Assembly: GCA_002633025.1 (NCBI GenBank)
Contig: NMRB01001315.1
Coordinates: 95,904 to 159,903 of the forward strand
From: Notospermus geniculatus
Taxonomy: Eukaryota; Nemertea; Pilidiophora; Heteronemertea; Lineidae
DNA: 64,000 bases
Direction of reading: 5' to 3'
Within the stretch, counting starts at the first letter, position 1. Each line of letters starts with the position of its first letter. Below are positions 40,623-49,900 of the stretch, piece by piece. A program made the translations under genes and the position numbers. Below the pieces are notes generated by a model that had not been told where the DNA came from, did no database searches, and worked only from the letters and a program-made list of their open reading frames with translations.

Positions 40623-41381
40623 GGTAGTATGTAAACATTGAAACGTTCCGAAAGAAACGAACCAAATGACACGACCCAAAATGTTTTTAAAAATACGAAA
40701 AATCATAACAAAAATACCAAAAAACCTATTATTTTACATTGTGTGAATAGAGGAATGTAGATTACCCGATGCCTTCATGATTTTTATCATCATTTTAGCT
40801 TTTTCTGCGATTTCTTAGCCAGATTTAGGCTACACTGCGGGGAACGATGTCACATTTTCCTCTCGCCAACCTCGCACCCCTCATAATGGAATGATCGAAG
40901 TACGCTAATTGGTTGGAATGCTCATGGCTTATTATCTATTCACAACTCGCATGCACATTGTATTACAAACTTTGCCCAATATCAAAAACGACATATTTTG
41001 AAGACGTTTTGAGGCCTCACACAAATTCCTCATAGAAAATAACCATGGCGAGTGACATATAGAGAAAGTATATGATAAAAGGTAATTAATAATCGCATAG
41101 AGAATTTCTGAAGCGACGACTTCCATATTTGGGATCGGAGACCTTGAACCTTGAATGAATGGGAAGCATGGTGTCATGTAAACAATAACAACACGTGTGT
41201 TTTGAACGGGAGACGTGTGTTTTGAGAGATTTTAATGCTATTATTCCATGAAAGTACCAAACATGAACTGGAAATAACAAAATTACACCGTTTCTGCCAT
41301 GCAACTTGAGATGTAGCATGTTTTTTGGGTCGTTTCATTTGGCCCGTTTCTTTTGAAATGTTTCAATGTTTACATACTACC
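40623..41381. mobile_element. 759-bp long-TIR element with 9-bp target duplication
   Basis: Ends GGTAGTATGTAAACATTGAA and its complement form TIRs of about 60 bp with few mismatches. Target copies are TCCAACCGG (40614-40622) and TCCAACGGG (41382-41390). Units without it read GCTTCCAACCGGTAATAG (10070). Long TIRs with a 9-bp duplication are typical of MULE-type elements. No transposase; only short frames inside. Confidence 0.85.
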
Positions 41382-41539
41382 TCCAACGGGTAATAGACCA
41401 GGGAGCCCAGGGGGTCAGGGTAGCTGAGTCTGAAATCTGACTTCCTTCAACATGCTGTCCACATCCTTGGATGGCAACACATATGTCCTGTCTGAACAAA
41501 TCCTCATGGAATGGCATAGCCTTGTCAACAGCGATTTGC

Positions 41540-42372
41540 TGAAAGAATCAGCCCTTCATCGTCTTCTTCCCCACCCCACACCGTTGCATTATTTTCTTGA
41601 TTACAGTCTCCTTATTGTACCCCTCAACTGTCAGATTGATTGCTAGTCTGGCAAGAATGTATAGTTCGTCTTGTGACATAGCTTTAGTAGTTTTGTTCGG
41701 TTCCTCAGCATCTGAATTTCATGCGTCTTCAGCAGGAGGTCACATACACTGTCCTCCACCACCTCCTGACATGCCCTCCGGTTGTGACCACGGCAGCCAC
41801 ACAAAGAACAAAATTGTGTGCCCTGTGATGACCTGAGATGCCCTACACGTGGCAAAGTGTGCACCATAATCTCATCGCTTTCCTAGGGGGCCAGGCATCG
41901 TTAAAACACAAGAAAACGGCAAAAAACGTGACAAAATCGGGAGACGAAATTCATTTCGTTGTCTTGTCTTTGCCCAGTAGGCGCTGCTGTGCTCGGAAAA
42001 AAAACATGGCGGCCAATTTCTCGGTTGCCGGCGTTCGTGAAAAAGTTTCACACGCAGGTCGAAAAAACAACAACTTCAATATCGGAATCTACTTGAACAT
42101 TGCCGATTCGTTTATTATAATCATGCCGCATAAGGGGCTCTGGGGCCAGACGCGAGATACTGGTACCATGGTGCTGAATAAAGATCTGTAGACTCCTTAA
42201 GCGAGACCACGGTAAATTTAATAGCATTTTCATGTCCACAGTGACTTGTGGGGACAACCTACTACAAGTTGAAAAATCAGCTCTCCTCCAAGCTTGAAGA
42301 GAAACATCTGGATATTGCTGAATAAATTTTGAACGCGTCACTACAAGATCATCTTCAGAACTTTAGGGTCAC
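41540..42372 (-). pseudogene. Unit 3 copy: LYILARL block, CCHC knuckle, LPAMMSK ORF
   Basis: The three minus-strand segments of 13878-14811 are present once and in the same order: LYILARLAINLTVEG (about 41660), CSLCGCRGHNRRAC (about 41790) and PDVSLQAWRRADFSTCSRLS (about 42270). The knuckle keeps all four zinc ligands. The 4-base insertion of unit 1 is absent, but a one-base difference near 42363 ends the LPAMMSK frame. Confidence 0.45.
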
Positions 42373-42433
42373 TTTTTGACTTTGACATCATAGCAGGTAG
42401 ATCATACAGCGTAGTGCACCGTTTCTCATTTTT

Positions 42434-43408
42434 ATGCCCCCGCTGCAACGCAGTCGGGGGCATTATGTCGTCACCCGTTACGTCCGTCGTCGTCCGTCGT
42501 CCGCTTATTGTTTCCGTTCATTTAAAAGAGAACTGTTCGTCCGATCAAATTGATTTTTGGTATGCATGTTGGGGGTGACTAGAGGAAGGTTCCTTTCGAA
42601 AATGGCCGCGCTCCGATTTCCAATATGGCTACCAGAGCCGCCATCTAGAAATTGGTTTCCGTCGATTTCAGGGAAAACTGTTTCTCCGATCAAATTGATT
42701 TTTGGTATGCATGTTGGGGGTGACTAGAGGAAGGTTCCTTTCGAAAATGGCCGTGCTGCGATTTACAATATGGCCGCCAGAGCCGCAATCTTGAAATCAG
42801 ATTCCGTCAATTTCAGGGAGAACCATGGAGAACCATATGTTCGATCGTATTGATGTTTTGTGTGTATGTTGGGAGTGACTAGAGGAAGGTTTCTTTCGAA
42901 AATCGCCGTGTTCTGATTTACAGTATGGCCGCCAGAGCCGCCATCTTGAAATCATATTCCGTCAATTTCAGGAAAAACCATTTGTCTGATCATATTGATT
43001 TTTTGCATGTATGTTGGAGGTGACTAGAGGAAGGTTCCTTTCGAAAACGGCCGTGCTGCGATTTACAATATGGCCACTAGAACCACCATCTTGAAATAAG
43101 ATTCCGTCAATTTCAGGGAGACGCGTTTGTCTGATCCTATTGACTTTTTGTATGTATGTTGAGGGCGACTCAAGTAAGGTTCCTTATGAAAATGGCTGCA
43201 TTTCAATTTACAATATGGCCGCCAGAGCTGACATCTTGAAATCAGATTCCGTCAATTTCAGGAATGTACTATTTGTCCGGTGATATTGGTTTTCGGTATG
43301 CATGTTCCCTGATATTGACGGAATCTGATTTCAACATAACTTGACTGGAGGTTCGCCCAACTCAACATACACGCGGGGGCATATGCCACGCTTTGCGTTG
43401 CTCTTGTT
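42434..43408 (+). mobile_element. T-tract element E4 (ATGCCCCCG family, about 975 bp)
   Basis: It follows T5 (42429-42433). The head hairpin ATGCCCCCG/CGGGGGCAT (42434-42463) has an inner stem CTGC/GCAG. Five subrepeats of about 145 bp follow, each with ATTGATTTTTGGTATGCATG and TATGGCCGCCAGAGCCGCCA. The tail has GCGGGGGCAT (43373-43382), complementary to the head arm, then hairpin ACGC/GCGT (43388-43398) and CTCTTGTT. Units 1 and 2 have only the T-run (T9 in unit 1, 14775-14783). Confidence 0.85.
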
Positions 43409-43635
43409 TTTGTCTTTGATATAGAGAGGATTTTCTCAAGACCTCAGGACGTCCTCGTTATAACGACTTGAGTACGTGGCTCAGAGCAGGTGTAATAATT
43501 GCAATTCCTGCAAACAGGGCACTTGTAACTACCAGTAATCATGTCATCAGCCATGACAAGGTTGCAGGCTACATGCACCCTGACCCTGACCCTGACCCTC
43601 ACTCTGTCTATTACATGCTGTTTCATGGCTTCCAA
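43409..43635 (-). pseudogene. Cys-rich domain (unit 3 copy) with CCTGAC repeat
   Basis: This copy alone keeps VACNLVMADDMITGSYKCPV in one frame through CRNCNYYTC. Upstream, the C-x2-C part is replaced by a (CCTGAC)4 run at 43577-43600, encoding alternating Val-Arg on the minus strand. Unit 3 similarity ends here. Confidence 0.5.
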
Positions 43636-43719
43636 GTTTCCATTGTCACAAGAAACATCCTGACATCAGTTTTTAACACCTTTATGATCTCTTCGTCCAA
43701 GCGTTTGATTTCTTTCATT

Positions 43720-44056
43720 TTACTTGGGAGAAGCTCCGCTTTTGCGGCCGGCCAGTCTCTCAAGTGTTTCGTCTGTATCTTCCTTTATGTCCAGCTGGTG
43801 TCTAATGTCCGAAACTAGGTTATCAATTTTTGCTCCGACTTTTGTGACCGCTCCTTTCTTTCCTGCTAGGACGGGCCCTCTATTTTGGCGCCACTGTGAC
43901 AGGTCCCTCTTGGATCCTTCCGTCGTCGAGAATAAAGATGGATTGATTACGCTGCTGGGATTAATGGCTTTATTCGCTGTATCGAATGACAAATACTGCA
44001 CGCAGTATGGTCTTTGCAGTCAAATGGCCCCTGTCTGTCTTTCTTTTTAGACACCT
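43720..44056 (-). mobile_element. BEL/Pao element 5' end: LTR edge, primer site, gag start
   Basis: On the minus strand an LTR-like stretch with AATAAA (43925-43935) ends in TGTCACA. A TGGCGCC primer-binding motif (43893-43887) follows. A frame then reads GKKGAVTKVGAKIDNLVSDI and KEDTDETLERLAG, a coiled-coil gag start. It stops after GASPK. The LTR is cut by E5. This is a remnant, with no enzymes nearby. Confidence 0.6.
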
Positions 44057-44060
44057 TTTT

Positions 44061-45009
44061 AGCTCACTCGTGAGCTTTTACCATCCTGCGGTGTCCGTCG
44101 TCGTCGTCGTCCGTCGTCCGTTAGCAGGGCACGTTTCGTAACCGCAGGAGCTATTGATCTTAAACTTGGTACATATATACCCCTAGGTCAGATGACCTAT
44201 GACACCAAGTTTCGGTCCGATTCGATTCTTGGCTTGGCCTCCAGGTGGCCAAAACCAAAAACACAAAAAGTGCAATAACTGCTGAACTAATGACTGGATC
44301 GTTTCCAAATTTTTATCATAGGTTTATCTAATTAGGATACATAACATAGGTGTATCTAATTAGGATACATAACATATTTAACGGGTTTTTGATTTAACCT
44401 ACTTTTCAAGGTCACAGAGGTCAAAGTTCTACAAAAGTGACGAACCTGCCACAGGTCCTCATTATTTCACCGAGCATCTTCATATCTTGCATAAACATGT
44501 ATTAGAGGGGTACCTTCAAAACTAACGAGTTTCGGTCCGATCGGACATCCAATATGGCCACCAGGTGGCGTAACCTGAAAATCATCCAAGTGCTATAACT
44601 CAGGAACGGCTTGACCAAGAGTGCTCAAACTTGATATTTACCGCTCTCTAGGTGACCTTTACAAGCACGTCAAATTTCGGCCTGATTAAACTTCCAATAT
44701 GGCCGCCAGGTGGCGTAACCCGAAAATCATGAAATGTGCTATAACTCAGGAACCAACGACTTGACCCAGAGCGCTCAAATGTGCTATGTGGCTCCCTCTA
44801 GATGACCTTTATGTGCATGTGAAGTTTTGGCCCGATCGGACATCCAATATGGCCACCAGGTGGCATAAGTTCCATAACCCAACAATCATTGAAGTCCTGC
44901 AATTTGGGAATGACCTGACCCAGATTGCTCATAACTGACTTGTACCTCTCTCTGTCATTACAGTGTTATGTCCAAACGAGTGAGCACATGGTCCATGGAC
45001 CATTTCATT
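44061..45009 (+). mobile_element. T-tract element E5 (AGCTCACTCG family, 949 bp)
   Basis: T5 at 44056-44060, head palindrome AGCTCACTCGTGAGCT, GTCGTCGTCG run, then a body similar to E3 with four ATATGGCC(A/G)CCAGGTGGC blocks. The tail is ACGAGTGAGC (44976-44985), complementary to the head arm, then ATGGTCCATGGACCAT and TTCATT. A 24-bp duplication lies near 44320 (AGGTGTATCTAATTAGGATA). No empty site is available. Confidence 0.85.
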
Positions 45010-45027
45010 TTAGTTGGAAGCTTTTTT

Positions 45028-45545
45028 AGCCCGCTTGGCCGCAAGGCCCAGCAGGGCTTAAGCTGTGGTTGGGGTCATTGAGTGGTGGTCTGTCGTGCGT
45101 TAGTCCGTACGGCGGTCCGTACGGCGCTACGTCCGTAAACTTTTGGCTTGTTAGCGCTCTGGCGCCTTTATTTTTCGACGAATCTTTTTGGTCGTTGGTG
45201 GGTGTGTATATGGGCCTAAGATCTAGGTCGAGTTCGATTTTGAGCACGGTTGGATTCCTAGGGTGGCCTCCAGAGGGCGTTTCGTGAAAAACTTCAGTGC
45301 TATATTTTGATAATGGAGTGAGTTGTTGTGTTGAAACTTTGTACACATGTACCTCTATGTTATAGCAACTTACAGACAGCATTTCGGTGAAATCTGATTC
45401 TTGACATTGCCACTAGGGGGCCAAAACCAAAATCACCTGAAGTGCTATNTCTCCAGTTGCAGCATCATCCCATATACTTTCCCCAAGCACGAGATTTATG
45501 TGTTTGATGAACTGGAGCTTTTGTGACCTCGAGCCTGAAAAATGA
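45028..45545 (+). mobile_element. T-tract element E6 (AGCCCGCTTGGCC family), 3' truncated
   Basis: It follows T6 (45022-45027). The head hairpin pairs AGCCCGCTTGGCC with GGCCCAGCAGGGCT. GTCCGTACGG repeats and a drug-like GGGGCC body follow. No complementary tail is found before unique sequence at about 45550. A single N is at 45449. It lies 18 bp downstream of the E5 end. Confidence 0.65.
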
Positions 45546-45639
45546 AGATTTCACTTCGTCAATAATACAACGGTATTCCATGAGAGGGCAACACCTGTTC
45601 CCGCCAATCAGTGCACACGTAACCCGCCATTAACATGCA

Positions 45640-46200
45640 GTTGCAACGAAAATTCTATGAACTTTTTCGACAATTCTTCCAAGTGGCAGGCGCCTTTTGT
45701 GAACGTGTTTGTGTCCATCGCATTTATAATCCTGATTTTTCTCCCAATAGCAAATATAAACACCATTTTAAAGTTTTTCTATCTTCCCATTGTATTTTTC
45801 CACTTTCCACTTTCCCTCTTCACTCTCCTCCGCCCAACTGTGCTCAATTTGACGCCTGACAATAGCCCCAGAGACAATATCAGGCAGAAAGTCAATGATT
45901 TCACTGTTGACAAGAGGAAATATTTCTAGGATTTTGTCCACATAGTCCGCATCCGTCTGCTGAATGACTGCATGCCTTCACTTTACTTTCCTTCTGCTGA
46001 ATGACTGCCTTCAGTTTTCTTCCCATTTTACTCCTATCAGGTGTCAGCTTTCTTCTGCAACTTGCAAGAAATTCTACTGGATAGTTCTTTCCTGAGTTCA
46101 GCTGCGGCAATCTGCTTTCTCTTTCTGAGTTTAGGGGCGGTTTTAACAGAGGCATTGACAACGTTTTCTGCTTCAGGATGAGCTAGCAGGTAATCAATGG
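45640..46200 (-). pseudogene. Decayed relative of the Tudor-like gene
   Basis: In order, the minus strand reads NASVKTAPKLRKRKQIAAAE, LRKELSSRISCKLQKKADT, a double stop, then in new frames YVDKILEIFPLVNSEIIDFL, VRRQIEHSWAEE and KYNGKIEKL. The layout (HP-x-A-E start, Arg/Lys-rich middle, D-x-x-L-x-x-FP, then the Tudor-like barrel) matches 981-2001. At least three frame changes make it a pseudogene. It is not part of the tandem units. Confidence 0.6.
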
Positions 46201-46207
46201 TTTTGTT

Positions 46208-47209
46208 AGCTCAGCTGACCAAAGGTCAGCAGAGCTAGTAGAATAAGTATTCAGTGGCGTCACGTGTCAGTCCGTCACCCCGTCCGTCAAACTATGCCCG
46301 ACGTTTTGTAGCCATAATAGCTAGAGACTTCAAATTTCATCTGAAGGTAGCCCTGGGTGAACTCTCCTCGGAAACAAAAAATTAGCGCGATGTGACACAT
46401 AGTAAGCTCTCCAGGGGGCGTTTCCCTTAAAACGAAATATGGCGATATCTCAGGCCCAATGATATATCTGTATACAAAAGTGACAGGACAGATAGGATTA
46501 TATTTTCTACATCAGTTCAAAGGGACATTAATGTCAGATCTGTTCACCAGGGGGCGGTATTCAATGAAATAAAAAAACAGGGGTATTTGAATTTCCCGCA
46601 CTTTGAAGTTCCAAATTATGCATGAGTAACTCAGTACCTGGTGTCCTGTCCCACAAAGCCAGTGGTAACACTGATACAATGTTGAACCATACATGTAGCT
46701 GATAAAAATGGCCACTGTGCTTTTGATCACTTGAGAAGTTCAACATGCTGTTATAGCCTAACTAATCTTTTATCAGGTAAGGTAACATACTTCAACTCAT
46801 TCTTTTATGTGTGGCAACAGTCTCAATGCCTAATTGGCAATTTAGGTCATTCAAATAGTTATATTTGAACAGTCTATGTGAGCATGCATTGATTTATAAT
46901 GATTAACCTTGCCACCATGAATTAGTGTTGTGGTCTCACTAGCCAGTGGTGGCATCCAGGCAACCCAGTAGCTTTACCCTGTTACCTGGAGCTATGTTGA
47001 TATTCATATCAGCATCTTCTACTGTATGCAGGGCTGGTACCATTGGAAACACTGCTATTTTACTTATGTGCCTTAAATCATGAAATTCATGACTTTGAAT
47101 TTAAAGTTAGGGGACAGTTTTCAGGCTAGAGCATGTGCCTACAATTTAACTAAATTACACCTAAAAATCAATATTGTCAGCTGAGCGCATCGCCCATGGG
47201 CGACTTGTT
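46208..47209 (+). mobile_element. T-tract element E7 (AGCTCAGCTGACC family, 1002 bp)
   Basis: The head hairpin pairs AGCTCAGCTGACC with GGTCAGC-A-GAGCT (46208-46236). The tail has GTCAGCTGAGC (47176-47186), complementary to the head arm, then hairpin TCGCCC/GGGCGA (47190-47203) and CTTGTT. The upstream flank is GTTTTGTT, a weaker T-tract than for the others. The body has AGGGGGCG words but no clear subrepeats and no ORF. Confidence 0.8.
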
Positions 47210-47900
47210 CTTTTTTGAACGGATTTTACTTGATATATACAACATTGTGGCACTAGGTGCTGATGATTCATCTGTAATGTCACTGTCAGTCGGTGTTCTG
47301 TTGTCGTGAGTTAACGTTTATCATTTGATTTCTTAAGCTCCCTATTATCAGCATTTAAACGAGAAAGTGACAAACTCGCCTGTTATTGTATACACCACTC
47401 CTCTCTTGCTCAAATCCCTAAGCGTTTTGGGAAGTGGTGGATTGACAGGGACTAACGTTGCACCTCTTCCACGAAAGAAAAACGTAAATTTCTCCCCTTT
47501 CAGATTGGGGACCATCCTTCCACAGTTGCCGCAAATTCCTCCTCAGATGCGTTGTGTGGGACACTGGTGGTCCCAGGTTTGTCCCATACCTGCCCGTAGT
47601 GGCAATACCGTTAGCATAACCTGTATAAAACCAACAGAAAACCCCATTGTCCCCTGCTTCGATATAAACTTTGTGGGTATATAGCTTTTATGACGCGAAG
47701 CTCGCTCGAAATGATTCCAAGTTGAGATCCAGATTGTACTTGTACTATGTATTCACCATCAGTCTTTATGCTCTGCCTTTAGAAACGAAGCCCCTTTCTC
47801 TTGCAGATGATCTATGATCTGGTTGATCTGGTTTTTAAATACTATCGATCAGGATATTTAAGACAAGAGTGTTCCAGCACAATCAGTAAATCAATATGTA
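47210..47900. other. No firm gene
   Basis: A plus-strand frame of 105 codons at 47367-47684 and a minus-strand frame reading KGEKFTFFFRGRGATLVPV overlap. Neither can be assigned, and codon usage does not separate them. Confidence 0.3.
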
Positions 47901-47904
47901 TTAA

Positions 47905-48231
47905 TTAATGATTGATGAAATAAACAAATTCTTTTTCAGTTTTCTGCTCGAATCCGCGCACTGTTATAATTGTTCCACCGTCATCCCCATTCGACCACGG
48001 AACTTGTTGATCACGCAGGTATTCTTTAAATTTCTGGATAGAGAGTATTTAGCATTATATAAAGACATATTCCTGTAAATAAAAGAATGATTGCACATAC
48101 CTCCGGAAAAACATCCAGGTATCCACCACCAGAAAACTTGCCGCTCCTTTGAGCCTTAAAAATGGCTTTCGCCCGTCCAGTTTTCGGAAAATCTTCCGAT
48201 GTCTTACAAATTTCTGGTGAATTTTCCGTCT
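47905..48231 (-). CDS. Two phase-matched exons of an unrecognised gene
   Basis: Exon 48231-48101 starts after a TTTTTTCAG acceptor, reads SPEICKTSEDFPKTGRAKAI and GKFSGGGYLDVFPE, and ends at GAG/GTATGT. A 67-bp intron ends in TATCCAG. Exon 48033-47905 then reads KFKEYLRDQQVPWSNGDDGG and IITVRGFEQKTEKEF and stops at TAA (47905-47907). Both splice boundaries fall between codons, so the frame is continuous. The upstream exons are not identified. The product is unknown. Confidence 0.6.
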
Positions 48232-48472
48232 CTGAAAAAATAGTTATCAACATTAACAGTTTGAAACCGATGTGTCACTCATCATGGTGCAATCATGGTC
48301 ATATGAAATTCCATTCATAAATACCAGGAAACTCACTGATAGGTCTCGCCTGTCCAGCCTGTCCTATCGCATAGTGTCACCGCGTATTAATAGACGGCGC
48401 TGTGCACTAATCAAAACAAAGACAACTTATTATCACAATATCAAATCACAGAAATATATCAAAGAAACTAAT

Positions 48473-48727
48473 GGTCTAGCCTCTCATCTGTATTGCTAGG
48501 GAAAGACCCAGGGGTGATTATGAACTAATTTTGTGGCAATGATCTGATGAGATATTTTCCATGAAATGACAGTATGGCAGCATGGTGTGCTCGCTATGAC
48601 GACAGAATCACTGATCCAAGAAAATAAAGGTCTAGCCTCCCATTTGTATTGCTAGGGAAAGACCCAATGGTGATTATGAACTCATTTTGCAGCAATGATC
48701 TGATTTTACATTTTCCATGAAATGATG
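48473..48727. repeat. Two-copy 158-bp repeat
   Basis: GTCTAGCCTCTCATCTGTAT at 48475 recurs as GTCTAGCCTCCCATTTGTAT at 48633, followed in both by GCTAGGGAAAGACCCA and later TTTTCCATGAAATGA. By eye, divergence is about 15 percent. Confidence 0.75.
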
Positions 48728-48988
48728 TATGAGGAACCATACCCGGTCAGCCAAAAAGAGGAACTTGTTTTTTTACAATTCTGAATTGAAAATGCAAGAA
48801 ATATCACGATCCATCATTTCTCAACCCAAGAGAGGCTCCAGGTTGCATTCCATCTACTCTGTACATTTTCCCATGCTACTACATGGTAACATAATGCTAT
48901 TTTTTAGTGATTTGAAAGCTGAAACTACATATGGAGAGGCTTGACAGGGTGGGTCAAATGTACACAATTTATACTGAAATGATCTATT

Positions 48989-49680
48989 CTAGTTTTTAGT
49001 ATGTGCTCTTACAGACAACTTGTAGGCCTCTTTCTCGTTCTTCTGAATGTAGTTCTTTAACCACGACTTCATTTGTATCCATGTCCTTGAATCAAGCAAT
49101 GGGCTGGCCTTCTGTTTTGCATCTTCATACTGTTTCTTCCCAATGCCTGCTATCTTGTGTGAGATAACAACAGAATGAAATTCCTTTATCATAAAGGCCT
49201 TTTCTTCTGCTGACCACGCCCTGTGAGGGCAACTTCTTCCATTTCCTGAAATGGAGAAAAGCATAACAGATGTATCTGATTCATCTCTATCTCCATTGGA
49301 CAAGATCTGAATAGTCTCATCGACAGCAGCTTGATCAAAGTGAACAGGATTGTGAATATGATTCAACATCCAAACCAAAAATGTAAATGGAAGAGTCCAT
49401 GAAGTATGAAAATTCAATGTAAATATGGAAAAAATGAAATGGTCCAAGGATCATGTGCTCAATTGGATACCTGATGGAGCCAAATGCCACTGACATGACA
49501 GAGGGTACTCTGAAGTAATCCTGCTTTGTGCATTGGACAGTAGCTTTCTTCTTTTCTCCCAGGATCCCCTCCACCCCATTCTCCACTGTCTCCAGCTTCT
49601 TTGCCAATAATTCAAGTGTTGCCTCTCCATCGCTTTTTTCTTTTGTCTGCAGAACTAGCAGTTCTATGTCCCTACTTTTT
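48989..49680 (-). CDS. Myb/SANT-like C-terminal exons
   Basis: The upper exon (49680 to 49471) reads RDIELLVLQTKEKSDGEATL and KKATVQCTKQDYFRVPSVMS and ends at ATCAG/GTATCC. The lower exon (from 49246 or further upstream, to 48989) reads CPHRAWSAEEKAFMIKEF and GIGKKQYEDAKQK, then SRTWIQMKSWLKNYIQK. The pattern W-s-x-e-E, a glycine-lysine turn, R-x-W-x-x-x-K-x-x-x-x-N-x-I is the SANT-like tail of transposon-derived proteins with a KCTD/DUF3504 region. The two exons do not agree in phase as drawn, so an exon edge is wrong or one exon is missing. E8 sits at the 5' end. Confidence 0.55.
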
Positions 49681-49900
49681 AGCTCACCGGTGAGCTTTTG
49701 TCGTGGTGCAGCGTCCGTCGTCGTCGTCCGTTAGCAGGACACGATTCGTAACCGCTGGAGCTATTGATCTGAAATTTGGTACATACATGTATATACCCCT
49801 AGGTCAGATGACCTATGACACCAAGTTTCGGTCCGATTCGACTCTTGGCTTGGCCTCCAGGTGGCCAAAACAAAAAACACAAAAAGTGCAATAACTCCTG
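49681..49900 (+). mobile_element. T-tract element E8 (AGCTCACCGG head), truncated
   Basis: T5 (49676-49680), then head palindrome AGCTCACCGGTGAGCT, a GTCGTCGTC run and about 200 bp of E3/E5-like body up to GTGCAATAACTCCTG. The rest is missing, and the following sequence is unrelated. It lies beside the coding RDIELL segment. Confidence 0.75.

Larger units (their letters stand above)
37345..43635. repeat. Tandem composite unit 3 (truncated)
   Basis: This is the third head-to-tail copy. It begins within the Tudor-like fragment and ends within the Cys-rich domain, so it lacks both the 980-2760 block and everything past 15160. It lacks the cysteine-cluster exon (deleted between 38844 and 38845) but keeps SAM, knuckle and LPAMMSK blocks that unit 2 lost. 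It carries its own insertions at 39965, 40623 and 42434. Confidence 0.85.

Noticed and set aside
43577-43600. Telomeric repeat
   Set aside because: The unit is CCTGAC, not CCCTAA, and only four copies occur, inside a degraded coding segment.
47367-47684. A 105-codon plus-strand gene
   Set aside because: No start context, splice site or recognisable motif was found, and the minus strand is equally open.
48989-49680. Joining the two Myb-like exons into one model
   Set aside because: The donor at 49471 and acceptor at 49246 leave mismatched phases, so at least one boundary is wrong.
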